Source: Kineococcus endophyticus
Lineage (GTDB): Bacteria > Actinomycetota > Actinomycetes > Actinomycetales > Kineococcaceae
Direction: 5' to 3'
Assembly (NCBI RefSeq): GCF_040796495.1
Contig: NZ_JBFNQN010000012.1
Coordinates: 1-64,000, forward strand
DNA: 64,000 bases
This document shows, piece by piece, positions 57,876-64,000 of this stretch (its first letter is position 1; the number at the start of each line of letters is the position of its first letter). A program made the position numbers and the translations under genes. Below the pieces are notes generated by a model that worked only from the letters and a program-made list of their open reading frames with translations, made no database searches and had not been told where the DNA came from.

Positions 57876-58708
57876 ACACCGAGACCCACAACCCCTTCTC
57901 CGACGCCCTGCGCGCTGAGCTGCACGCTGCCGCCGGGCCTGTGCAGAACTCGGCCGCCTTCATCGCCGAGGCCACCGGCCGCGGCCGTACCAGGCTGCGC
58001 CGTCAACGCCGCACCCGCTGGGGCGTCGGCGCCCTGACCGCCGTCCTGCTGACCGGCGGGGCCGTGGGCGGGGCGCACCTGCTGGACCCCACGCCGTTGG
58101 AGCTGTCCGTCGCCGATCCGGCTCCAGGACAGCACGATCCGGTCCCGACACCGCTACAGACCCTCCAAGGCGGTGAGGTGGAGGTCGACCCCGCGGTGAC
58201 CAGCGCTGCCGCGGCCACCTTCGACGAAGTCGTCGAGTCGCACCTACCGGGCTGGTCCGCCGGCCGCAACGCCGAAGGGTGGCGAGCCCGCTCCCAGACG
58301 GTCCTGATGTGGAAGGCGAGCAACACCGCCACCTCACCCGCAGTCACCCTCGGCATCGACATCGACCGATCGGCGCCGCAAGCGCTCAAGGCCACGGGTG
58401 AGGTCTGCACGGGGGAGGTCACCTGCTCGCAGGAGGAGTTGCCCGACGGGAACGTCCTCACGGTGGGCACGCACCGGACCCTGGTGCAGCTCGGGTCGAT
58501 GCCCGAACCTGCGCGGCCGGTGGAGCCGTACGCCTCGCTCCGCCTGCCGGACGGGCGTTCGATCTCCGCCACGGCCTCCATCGCCGCCCCCGACATCCCC
58601 GTCGACAGCGTCTACCCGGCGGATTCCCAGGCGACGACCGATGCCCTCCGGGCGATCGTGACGGACCCGAGGCTGCAGGCCGTGACGATCCCTGCGCCCC
58701 CGCAGTGA
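57872..58708 (+). CDS. Putative anti-sigma factor, single-span membrane protein
   Basis: A 278-aa protein: about 50 cytoplasmic residues (DALRAELHAAAGPV, then AEATGRGRTRLRRQRRTR), one helix (WGVGALTAVLLTGGAVGGAHL) and a 200-residue extracellular domain. Two cysteines in EVCTGEVTCSQEE are likely paired. The sequence matches no anti-sigma domain that I recognise, but overlap with the sigma gene (GTGA) and this topology are the usual pattern for a membrane partner sensing external signals. Confidence 0.65.
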   Translation: MNTETHNPFSDALRAELHAAAGPVQNSAAFIAEATGRGRTRLRRQRRTRWGVGALTAVLLTGGAVGGAHLLDPTPLELSVADPAPGQHDPVPTPLQTLQGGEVEVDPAVTSAAAATFDEVVESHLPGWSAGRNAEGWRARSQTVLMWKASNTATSPAVTLGIDIDRSAPQALKATGEVCTGEVTCSQEELPDGNVLTVGTHRTLVQLGSMPEPARPVEPYASLRLPDGRSISATASIAAPDIPVDSVYPADSQATTDALRAIVTDPRLQAVTIPAPPQ

Positions 58709-58748
58709 CCGCCCTGCGCCACGGGTCGGCTCGTCCGCGCTGTCACCC

Positions 58749-59576
58749 TCACCCCGTCCGGCCCAGGTGCAGCAGGTGCCCGGCCGTCCCGAGCAGGCTC
58801 GGGTCCGTGGCCGTGCGCGCGAGCAGGTCGAGCACGGCCTCGTACCGCGCCGGCTCCTGCGTCCGCAGGGCGTCGACGGCGTCGTGCAGTCCGTTGGCGA
58901 ACCCGTCCGTCGACGCCAGTGCGACCGTCCGCACTCCCGCCTGCGCGAGGTCCTGGTCCAGCCGTGCGGGGTCGGCGCCGTGGGCGTGGGTGAACCGGCC
59001 GCGGTGGGGGTTCTCGTACTCGCCCCGGGCGAGCAGCGCGTCGACGAACGCCGGGTCGGTGAGCCGGTCCCGTTCGTCCGCGATCGCCAGCGTCCGCCGC
59101 AGCAGTGACCACCGCGGCATCCACGCCGTCGCGACGAGCCCACCCGGCGTCGTCACCCGGACCACCTCGGCCAGCGCCCGCTCCCTGTCCTGCGGGTCGG
59201 GCAGGTGGTAGAACGGACCGAGCGCCAGCACGGCGTCGAAAGAGCCTGCAGGCCAACGGCTCATGTCGCGGGCGTCGGCCTGGACGACTTCCCGGACGCT
59301 CACCCCGCGGTCGGCGAGGTGCCGCCGCGCCAGGTCCAACAGGTTCGGTGACAGGTCCGCGAGCGTGACCTCCAGACCTCGCTCGGCCAGCCACGCGCTG
59401 TACCGGCCGGGGCCCCCGCCGAGGTCGAGGACGCGACCGGCGGAGGGCAGGTGCGGGGCGAGCAGTCGCGTCGTGACCGCGAACTCGAGCCGGCCCTCGG
59501 CGGTGACGAGCCGGGCGAGTTCCCGCTCGTGGTAGCTCGCGTAGTAGTCCTGCACGGCGTCCGTCGGTCCGTCCAC
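58749..59576 (-). CDS. Class I SAM-dependent methyltransferase
   Basis: A 275-aa enzyme. Motif I is VLDLGGGPGRYSAWLAERG, then VTLADLSPNLLDLARRHL; the loop around FDAVLALGPFYHLPDPQDRE resembles the motif of small-molecule and tRNA methyltransferases. GTG 59576 is chosen as the first start before AVQDYYASYHERE; no ribosome site is apparent. Substrate unknown. It converges with the putative anti-sigma gene. Confidence 0.82.
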   Translation of the reverse strand: MDGPTDAVQDYYASYHERELARLVTAEGRLEFAVTTRLLAPHLPSAGRVLDLGGGPGRYSAWLAERGLEVTLADLSPNLLDLARRHLADRGVSVREVVQADARDMSRWPAGSFDAVLALGPFYHLPDPQDRERALAEVVRVTTPGGLVATAWMPRWSLLRRTLAIADERDRLTDPAFVDALLARGEYENPHRGRFTHAHGADPARLDQDLAQAGVRTVALASTDGFANGLHDAVDALRTQEPARYEAVLDLLARTATDPSLLGTAGHLLHLGRTG

Positions 59577-59596
59577 GGACGCATCGTGGCAGCCCG

Positions 59597-60160
59597 TCAG
59601 TCCCCGAGGGCGGGGCGGCGGTGGACGCACAGGTCGTGGGGCCGCCCGTCGATCGTCAGGACCCCCGGCACGGTCTGCACCAGCGCGAAGCCGAGCCGGT
59701 CGGCGACGGCGCGGCTGCGGACGTTGCCGGCGGCGATCCGCATCTCGACGGTGCGGATCCCGTGGTCGACGGCGAGGTGCCGTACGAGCGCGCGCACGCT
59801 GCGGCTGACCAGCCCTCGACCCTGGTGGGCGGCGTCCACCCAGAACCCCAGCTCGGCCGTCGTCCCGTCGGCCACGGTCCGTGACCCCAGGGCTCCCACG
59901 ACCCGCCCGTCCAGCCGCAGGACGCACGGCACCCCTCGTCCCTCCACCCACGCCTGGCACGCCCGGACCTGGACGCCGCGGAACTCCTCCAGCGTCAGGT
60001 CGGGCCGCGCCAGCTCGTCCCACGGCTGCAGGTGCTCGAGGTTGGCCAGCAGCAGCGAGTGCAGCGGCGCCGCGAGACGCGGTTCGGCGAGGACGAGGTC
60101 GAGGCCGTCGCCCACCGGCAGGGTGAAGCCGCCGAGGCGGGTCGCCGGAGGGGTCGTCAC
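59597..60160 (-). CDS. RimJ/RimL-type GNAT acetyltransferase
   Basis: A 187-aa acetyltransferase. AELGFWVDAAHQGRGLVSRS, then VEMRIAAGNVRSRAVADRLGF are RimJ/RimL hallmarks. The closest functional analogues acetylate ribosomal-protein N-termini; the true target is unknown. GTG 60160 is six bases after TACGGT, consistent with leaderless expression. It is followed, 20 bp on, by the methyltransferase gene and may be co-transcribed with it. Confidence 0.85.
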   Translation of the reverse strand: MTTPPATRLGGFTLPVGDGLDLVLAEPRLAAPLHSLLLANLEHLQPWDELARPDLTLEEFRGVQVRACQAWVEGRGVPCVLRLDGRVVGALGSRTVADGTTAELGFWVDAAHQGRGLVSRSVRALVRHLAVDHGIRTVEMRIAAGNVRSRAVADRLGFALVQTVPGVLTIDGRPHDLCVHRRPALGD

Positions 60161-60166
60161 GTCCGC

Positions 60167-60172
60167 ACCGTA
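60167..60172 (-). promoter_or_regulatory. Predicted -10 box of a leaderless promoter (RimJ-type GNAT)
   Basis: TACGGT on the minus strand is six bases before GTG 60160. Confidence 0.45.
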
Positions 60173-60221
60173 CGCAGGCCGGTGGTGCGACAGTGGACGT
60201 CGAGCGATCCGAGGAGGGGCC

Positions 60222-60935
60222 GTGCGACGACAGTGGGCCGTGGCGTTGCCGCTGGTGCTCGCCCTCGCGACCGTTCCGGAGGGGAGCGCCGGTCCCGCCC
60301 CGGCCCTGGTGCTCGGCCCGACCGACGAGGCCGCGGTCGCCGCCCTCCGCACGCCGGAGTTCGCGCGGCGCGGTGACCCGCTCGCCTTCGTCGAGTCGGC
60401 CCGCGACCTCGTGGGCACCGTGCTGCCCTGCGACGAGGTGGGACGGCACCTGAGCCTCCGGCTCCCGACGTTCCCCGCTCTGGCGGGAGACGGGTGGACC
60501 CGCGTCTGCGGCGCGGTGGACGGCCGGGCGGTCTTCGACCATCCGGTGCCGTCCGCCGCCGCTCCGTCCCCTCCGAGCGCGGACCCCGACGCCGACCAGC
60601 AGGCCGTGACCCTCGTGTGGCTGCCGCCCGGGACGTCGGCCGACGACGACTTCCAGACGGCGCGCGCCCGTGGCCTGGTGTGGATGACCGTCGAGTACGG
60701 CGGTCGGGCGGCCGAGCCGGTGACCGACGTGGACCGGACTCCGCACGACGACTACACCGTGCTCTCCTGGCCGGACGGTGGCCCGCTCGGAGTGCAGTGG
60801 ATGGACCCCGCCGACACGCGGCTCGCCTGGCCCAGCGAGACCGCCGACCACCGGTTCTGGGTGAGCGTCAACTACCCGGGGTCGCCGGTCGAGGCCGTGG
60901 ACCTGCTGCGCACCGGGGTCGACCTGCCGACGTGA
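60222..60935 (+). CDS. Secreted protein of unknown function
   Basis: A 237-aa protein. The N-terminus RRQWAVALPLVLALATVPEG is a signal peptide cleaved near AGPAPA. The mature part has two cysteines (VLPCDEVG and TRVCGAVD) that may form a disulfide, and a repeated W-rich segment (VWLPPGTSADDDFQTARARG; LGVQWMDPADTRLAWP). No family recognised. A strong GAGGAGGGG precedes GTG. Confidence 0.65.
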   Translation: MRRQWAVALPLVLALATVPEGSAGPAPALVLGPTDEAAVAALRTPEFARRGDPLAFVESARDLVGTVLPCDEVGRHLSLRLPTFPALAGDGWTRVCGAVDGRAVFDHPVPSAAAPSPPSADPDADQQAVTLVWLPPGTSADDDFQTARARGLVWMTVEYGGRAAEPVTDVDRTPHDDYTVLSWPDGGPLGVQWMDPADTRLAWPSETADHRFWVSVNYPGSPVEAVDLLRTGVDLPT

Positions 60936-60942
60936 GGCGTCG

Positions 60943-61656
60943 TCAGAGCGGGCGGACCGCCCACGCGCGCGCCGTGACGAGTGCGACGGCGGCGGCCCCG
61001 AGGACGAGTCCGCACTCGGTCAGCACGACCGGTGGGGACGTGCTGAACCCGCTGACGTGCCCGACCCAGACCGCGACGGGCAACGAGAGCGCCGCCGAGG
61101 CGGGCAGGCCGAGGGCACCCGCGCGCAGCGTCCGGGTCAGGCCGACGGCTGAGCGCAACGCCCACCGGACGCACCCCAGGACAGCGGCCACGAAGCCGAC
61201 GCCGAAGACGACGTAGCTGCCCAGGACGATCGGCAGGTACCAGGACGGGTCCTCGCCGGCCGCCGCCCTGACACCGGCGCGCCCGAGCAGCGCGGCGGCG
61301 GCGACCTCCAGGGACCAGGCGGTGAGCGGGAGGAGCAGGACCAGACCGGCCGCCACGGCCAGACCCGCGCCTGCTCCCGCCGCGGCGAGCAACCGGCCGT
61401 ACATGGGCCAGGCCACGAGCCACCCGTTCTCGCGGGCGACGTCGGCGGCGAACTCCCGCACCGACGTGCCCAGCACCGACTCCGGCGTGCGGCCCTCGCG
61501 GTACGCGTCGTGCAGGTCGGCCGCCACGTCGCGGGCGACGACGTCGCGCAGGGCACGTGGTACGCCGAGGAGCCGCCACTCCCGCTGCACGCGGGCCACG
61601 ACGCGGCGCACGTCCTCCGGGAGGGACCGGTCCTGCGACGGCAGCGGCGAGATCAC
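60943..61656 (-). CDS. HAAS/DUF1700-like membrane protein paired with PadR
   Basis: A 237-aa protein. The N-terminal 60 residues (LRDVVARDVAADLHDAYREG, later SVREFAADVARENGW) resemble the HAAS domain found next to PadR genes. Five or so helices follow from about residue 65. GTG 61656 overlaps the PadR stop. In such pairs the PadR protein controls the membrane protein, whose role is thought to be signalling or stress related but is unproven. Confidence 0.78.
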   Translation of the reverse strand: MISPLPSQDRSLPEDVRRVVARVQREWRLLGVPRALRDVVARDVAADLHDAYREGRTPESVLGTSVREFAADVARENGWLVAWPMYGRLLAAAGAGAGLAVAAGLVLLLPLTAWSLEVAAAALLGRAGVRAAAGEDPSWYLPIVLGSYVVFGVGFVAAVLGCVRWALRSAVGLTRTLRAGALGLPASAALSLPVAVWVGHVSGFSTSPPVVLTECGLVLGAAAVALVTARAWAVRPL

Positions 61657-62015
61657 GCGCCCCTCCCCGCCCAGACCCCGGTGCTGCGCAGGACGGTCTC
61701 GACGTCGAGGGTCGCCCGCTGCCACTGCGCGAGCCAGTCGTCGAGGGCCTCCCGACCCGCGGCGCTGAGCGAGAACACCTTGCGCGCGGGGCCGACGGGA
61801 CTCGCCTCGGTCTGCTCGTGCAGGAGCCCTGACCTGCGCAGACGCGTGATCATCGGGTACACCGTGCCGTAGCTGACGTCCCGCAGACCCGCCTCCGCGA
61901 GGCGGGAGGCCAGTTCGTAGGCGTGGCCCGGCTGCTGGGCCAGGGCCGCCAGGACGCAGAGGTCGAGGGATCCCCGCAGCAGCTGCGCGCGGCGGTCCGG
62001 CGCGTCCGGTGTCAT
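61653..62015 (-). CDS. PadR-family transcriptional regulator
   Basis: A 120-aa winged-helix regulator. LLRGSLDLCVLAALAQQPGHAYE-like start, the YGTVYPMITRLRRSGLLHEQ helix-wing and the C-terminal dimer helix (GREALDDWLAQWQRATLDVE) are typical of the short PadR subgroup. It probably represses its own operon with the HAAS-type membrane protein. ATG 62015 is seven bases after TACCTT, consistent with a leaderless mRNA. Confidence 0.9.
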   Translation of the reverse strand: MTPDAPDRRAQLLRGSLDLCVLAALAQQPGHAYELASRLAEAGLRDVSYGTVYPMITRLRRSGLLHEQTEASPVGPARKVFSLSAAGREALDDWLAQWQRATLDVETVLRSTGVWAGRGA

Positions 62016-62022
62016 GCGTCGC

Positions 62023-62028
62023 AAGGTA
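62023..62028 (-). promoter_or_regulatory. Predicted -10 box of a leaderless promoter (PadR)
   Basis: TACCTT on the minus strand is seven bases before ATG 62015; no ribosome site is present. Confidence 0.45.
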
Positions 62029-62089
62029 GCTCAGTCGAGGCTCCCCGTCGAGGGTCGACGTCCCGCGCCGGGTGCGCCACCCTCGGACG

Positions 62090-62692
62090 GTGACCTCCGT
62101 CCCAGCGCCTGTCGCCTCGGTCCTGCCGCTCGCAGCCGCCGGCCGGCTCCTCGGGGACGTCGACCGGATCGCGGGAGTCCTCCGGTCGTCGGGGTGGACC
62201 CGCGGGACGTCGGGCGGGGTCTGGGAACTGCCCTCGCACCCCCGCTGGTCCGCCGTCACGGGGTGGTCCGGAGAGCACGTGTCGGTCTTCGAGGGCGGCG
62301 ACGTGCAGGACCCGGTCCCCCTGGCCGACCTGCAGGTGGTGGCGGACGAGCTGGCGGCGCTCGCCGACGCCAACCCCGCGTTGCGTCCCGGGGACCCGGA
62401 CACCGACTGGCGTTCCTGGGTCGGGGACGAGGTGCGGGTCGACCTGGGGACGTCGCCGGAGAAGGACCTGGGAAAGGTGGTCGTCCCGGCCGTCCTCCAG
62501 CTGGCCCTGGAGAGCGCCCCGGCCCTGGACGTTCCGCTCGATCCCGACGCCGCCCGGCGGACCGCCGTCGACGGTTCGCCGGACGCCCGGTGGACGCTGG
62601 CGGGCGAGCGCGACCTGCCCGACGACGTCGTGGCGCTGCTCGCCGCGTCGCACGACCCGGCGGTGGTCGCCGCCCTGGGCGCCCGGGCGTGA
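62090..62692 (+). CDS. Conserved-looking cytosolic protein of unknown function
   Basis: A 200-aa acidic protein without membrane segments. DGSPDARWTLAGERDLPDDV and TDWRSWVGDEVRVDLGTSPE look like ordered domain sequence, and codon use is like its neighbours. No family recognised. GTG 62090 has no ribosome site; CACCCT six bases upstream is a weak leaderless -10. A strong terminator follows 82 bp past the stop. Confidence 0.55.
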   Translation: MTSVPAPVASVLPLAAAGRLLGDVDRIAGVLRSSGWTRGTSGGVWELPSHPRWSAVTGWSGEHVSVFEGGDVQDPVPLADLQVVADELAALADANPALRPGDPDTDWRSWVGDEVRVDLGTSPEKDLGKVVVPAVLQLALESAPALDVPLDPDAARRTAVDGSPDARWTLAGERDLPDDVVALLAASHDPAVVAALGARA

Positions 62693-62774
62693 CGGACAGG
62701 CAGGTCGTCCCGGCGTTCTGCCGCTTCGCCCGGCGGGTGCTCGACGCCGTGCTGGGGTGACCCCCGGGGAAACG

Positions 62775-62813
62775 CACGAGGCCGGTCACGTCGTCGACGT
62801 GACCGGCCTCGTG
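62775..62813. terminator. 18-bp perfect terminator hairpin
   Basis: CACGAGGCCGGTCACGTC (62775-62792) pairs perfectly with its partner (62796-62813) around a GTC loop. It separates the rightward gene from the leftward tRNA gene and can stop transcripts from both sides. Confidence 0.85.
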
Positions 62814-62820
62814 GCGCCGG

Positions 62821-62893
62821 TGGAGGCAAGGGGACTCGAACCCCTAACCCCCTGCTTGCAAAGCAGGTGCGCTACCAATTGCGCCATGCCCCC
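62821..62893 (-). tRNA. tRNA-Ala (anticodon UGC)
   Basis: A 73-nt cloverleaf on the minus strand. The acceptor GGGGGCA pairs with TGCCTCC and includes the G3-U70 wobble that marks alanine tRNAs. The anticodon arm CCTGC-TTTGCAA-GCAGG gives UGC. The T arm GGGG-TTCGAGT-CCCC is standard, and the discriminator is A. The CCA end is not encoded (ACC then G). In Actinobacteria tRNA-Ala(UGC) commonly sits near gyrA and this DLW-39/cyclophilin neighbourhood. Confidence 0.95.
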
Positions 62894-62906
62894 GGGTGGT
62901 GCCGAG

Positions 62907-63023
62907 TCAGCGCACCGTGTCGGTGGCCTCGGCCCACAGTTCGCGCTCCGCCTTCTGCGACGCCCGTCGGCGCCACGCGAAGACTCCTCCGGCGAGCAGC
63001 CCCACCAACAGCACCTTCTTCAC
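62907..63023 (-). CDS. DLW-39-type small actinobacterial protein
   Basis: A 38-aa peptide, too short for usual gene finding: KKVLLVGLLAGGVFAWRRRA, then RELWAEATDTVR. The KK start, single helix and final D/ELWxEATD match the DLW-39 family conserved near tRNA-Ala in Actinobacteria. GTG 63023 has a perfect GAGGAGG site. Its function is unknown. Confidence 0.85.
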   Translation of the reverse strand: MKKVLLVGLLAGGVFAWRRRASQKAERELWAEATDTVR

Positions 63024-63137
63024 GCTCGGGCCTCCTCACAGGACGGGTCGCGGCGGACACCCGCCGTGACGCGGAAACGCTAGCACGCTGCGTGATCGCG
63101 CTCAGGTCGACGACGGGGGTGCCGACCGAGGGGTGTC

Positions 63138-64000
63138 ATGACCACGGACCCCGGCCTGCGCATCGCCCTGGTGCACGAGTGGATCGCGGCGCGCGCGGGC
63201 GCCGAGCAGGTCTTCGAGGTGCTCGCCGGCGTGTGGCCCGGCGCGGACCTGCACGCCCTCAGCGCCGCCCCGGGAGTCCGGCTGGACCTCGGCGGCCGCG
63301 CCGTCCGGACCACGGCGCTCGACCGGTTCCGCGACCAACGCGCCCTCGCCCTGCCGCTGATGCCCGTCGCCTGGGCCCGGCACGCGCGCGACGTCCAGGG
63401 CAGCTACGACCTCGTCGTCACCTCCCACCACGCGTTCGCGACGTCGAACCGCCTCGTCGCCCCCCACGGCGTCCACCTCGCCTACGTCCACACCCCCGCC
63501 CGGTACGTCTGGAGCCCCGAGCTCGACGGCCGCGGGACGTCCCCGCTGCTCGCGCCGGCCCGCCGGGCGCTGGCCGCGGCCGACCACCGCGCGGCCCGCA
63601 GGGTCACCGCCTTCGCCGCCAACAGCGCCGAGGTCGCCCGCCGCATCGAGCGGTTCTGGGGCCGCGACGCCGTCGTCGTCCACCCGCCCGTCGACGTCGC
63701 CCGCTTCGCCGCCACCGGTCCGGACACCCTCGACCTGCCCGACGGGTTCCTCCTGGCCCTCGGCCGCTTCGTCCCGTACAAGAACCACCTGCTCGCCGTC
63801 GACGTCGCCGAACGCGCCGGCCGTCCCGTCGTCGTCGCCGGCACCGGGCCGCTGCTGCCCGTGCTGCGCGCACGCGCCGCGACCGCCGCGGTCCCCGTCG
63901 TCGTCCTCGACCGCCCCTCGCACGACACCGTCCGGGAACTGCTGCGGCGCGCCGCCGTCCTCGTCTTCCCCACCGTGGAGGACTTCGGCATCGTCCCCGT
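63138..64000 (+). CDS. GT4-family glycosyltransferase, cut by window end
   Basis: The first 287 codons of a glycosyltransferase. The N-terminal acceptor domain reads RIALVHEWIAARAGAEQVFE, then YDLVVTSHHAFATS and LAYVHTPARYVWSPEL, as in WbaZ/mannosyltransferase-like GT4 enzymes. The GT-B donor domain starts LLALGRFVPYKNHLLAVDVA, and PTVEDFGIVP near the edge is the EX7E-type donor site. It probably builds an extracellular or wall polysaccharide from a nucleotide sugar. ATG follows GAGGGG; the 3' end lies outside the window. Confidence 0.88.
   Translation, partial: MTTDPGLRIALVHEWIAARAGAEQVFEVLAGVWPGADLHALSAAPGVRLDLGGRAVRTTALDRFRDQRALALPLMPVAWARHARDVQGSYDLVVTSHHAFATSNRLVAPHGVHLAYVHTPARYVWSPELDGRGTSPLLAPARRALAAADHRAARRVTAFAANSAEVARRIERFWGRDAVVVHPPVDVARFAATGPDTLDLPDGFLLALGRFVPYKNHLLAVDVAERAGRPVVVAGTGPLLPVLRARAATAAVPVVVLDRPSHDTVRELLRRAAVLVFPTVEDFGIVP

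Noticed and set aside
62689-62760. 23-aa open frame overlapping the stop of the preceding gene (GTGA)
   Set aside because: Coupled starts are common here, but nothing beyond the overlap supports it; too short to judge and not conserved as far as I can tell.
1-64000. CRISPR arrays, transposases, integrases, prophage genes or rRNA
   Set aside because: None was recognised on either strand; the only repeated elements are the short ones listed.

Overview
The window is one continuous, gene-dense stretch of a very GC-rich genome (about 73-75 % G+C by eye). Most genes start with GTG. Operon genes are chained by 4-nt GTGA or ATGA stop/start overlaps, and there is little non-coding DNA. The gene set is actinobacterial: crgA, a class E sortase with its 53-aa neighbour, a DUF881 protein, a LytR-CpsA-Psr protein, the rhomboid/cyclophilin pair and a DLW-39-type peptide beside tRNA-Ala(UGC). 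The best guess is Kineococcus or another member of the Kineosporiaceae. This comes from gene content and base composition only, not from a database comparison. The crgA-rhomboid-cyclophilin-tRNA-Ala order is usually found near dnaA-gyrA in Actinobacteria, so the right end probably lies near the replication origin.

Layout. 1-5.1 kb holds accessory metabolism: an APH(6)-like kinase, an aldo/keto reductase with a divergent MmyB-type regulator, and two acetyltransferases. 5.2-17.9 kb is a single twelve-gene leftward operon. It encodes a peptide-binding lipoprotein and DppBCDF-type importer, an M55 D-aminopeptidase, an isoaspartyl peptidase, an RpiR regulator, an SDR, a DUF885 peptidase-like protein, an alpha/beta hydrolase and a ketopantoate-reductase-like enzyme. 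I read it as uptake and breakdown of unusual (D- or isoaspartyl-containing) peptides. 17.9-21.4 kb has a FAD monooxygenase and a phosphatidylserine-decarboxylase-like protein. 21.5-26.2 kb is an asparagine/aspartate unit: a GntR/FCD regulator divergent from aspartase, an APC permease and asparaginase, with a clear operator. 26.2-34.3 kb is mixed: AzlCD, a methyltransferase, acetyltransferases, a dienelactone hydrolase, an orphan solute-binding lipoprotein, a FAD monooxygenase with a divergent WYL regulator, and an antitoxin-like HTH protein.

34.4-40.5 kb is a complete Mrp cation/proton antiporter operon with subunits A and B fused. 40.5-47.4 kb has small membrane proteins, a YdjM-like protein, a Vms1/Rv2629-like translation-rescue protein behind a cluster of intergenic repeats, a YchJ-like SEC-C protein, and a LacI regulator divergent from a Gfo/Idh/MocA dehydrogenase around a perfect 16-bp palindrome. 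47.4-55.5 kb is the cell-envelope and division block: LCP protein, sortase, DUF881, crgA, a glycosyltransferase-like protein, rhomboid, cyclophilin and an Ala/Lys-rich membrane protein. A roughly 290-bp gap inside this block is packed with about ten DnaA-box-like nonamers. 55.5-64 kb holds a DUF4091 protein, an ECF sigma factor with its likely membrane anti-sigma partner, a methyltransferase, an acetyltransferase, a PadR/HAAS pair, tRNA-Ala, the DLW-39 peptide and a GT4 glycosyltransferase cut by the window end.

At least ten promoters appear to drive leaderless mRNAs: a TANNNT box sits 6-8 nt before the start codon and there is no Shine-Dalgarno sequence. I used this to choose several starts. 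No transposon, prophage, CRISPR array or rRNA was seen, and no intergenic gap exceeds 300 bp.
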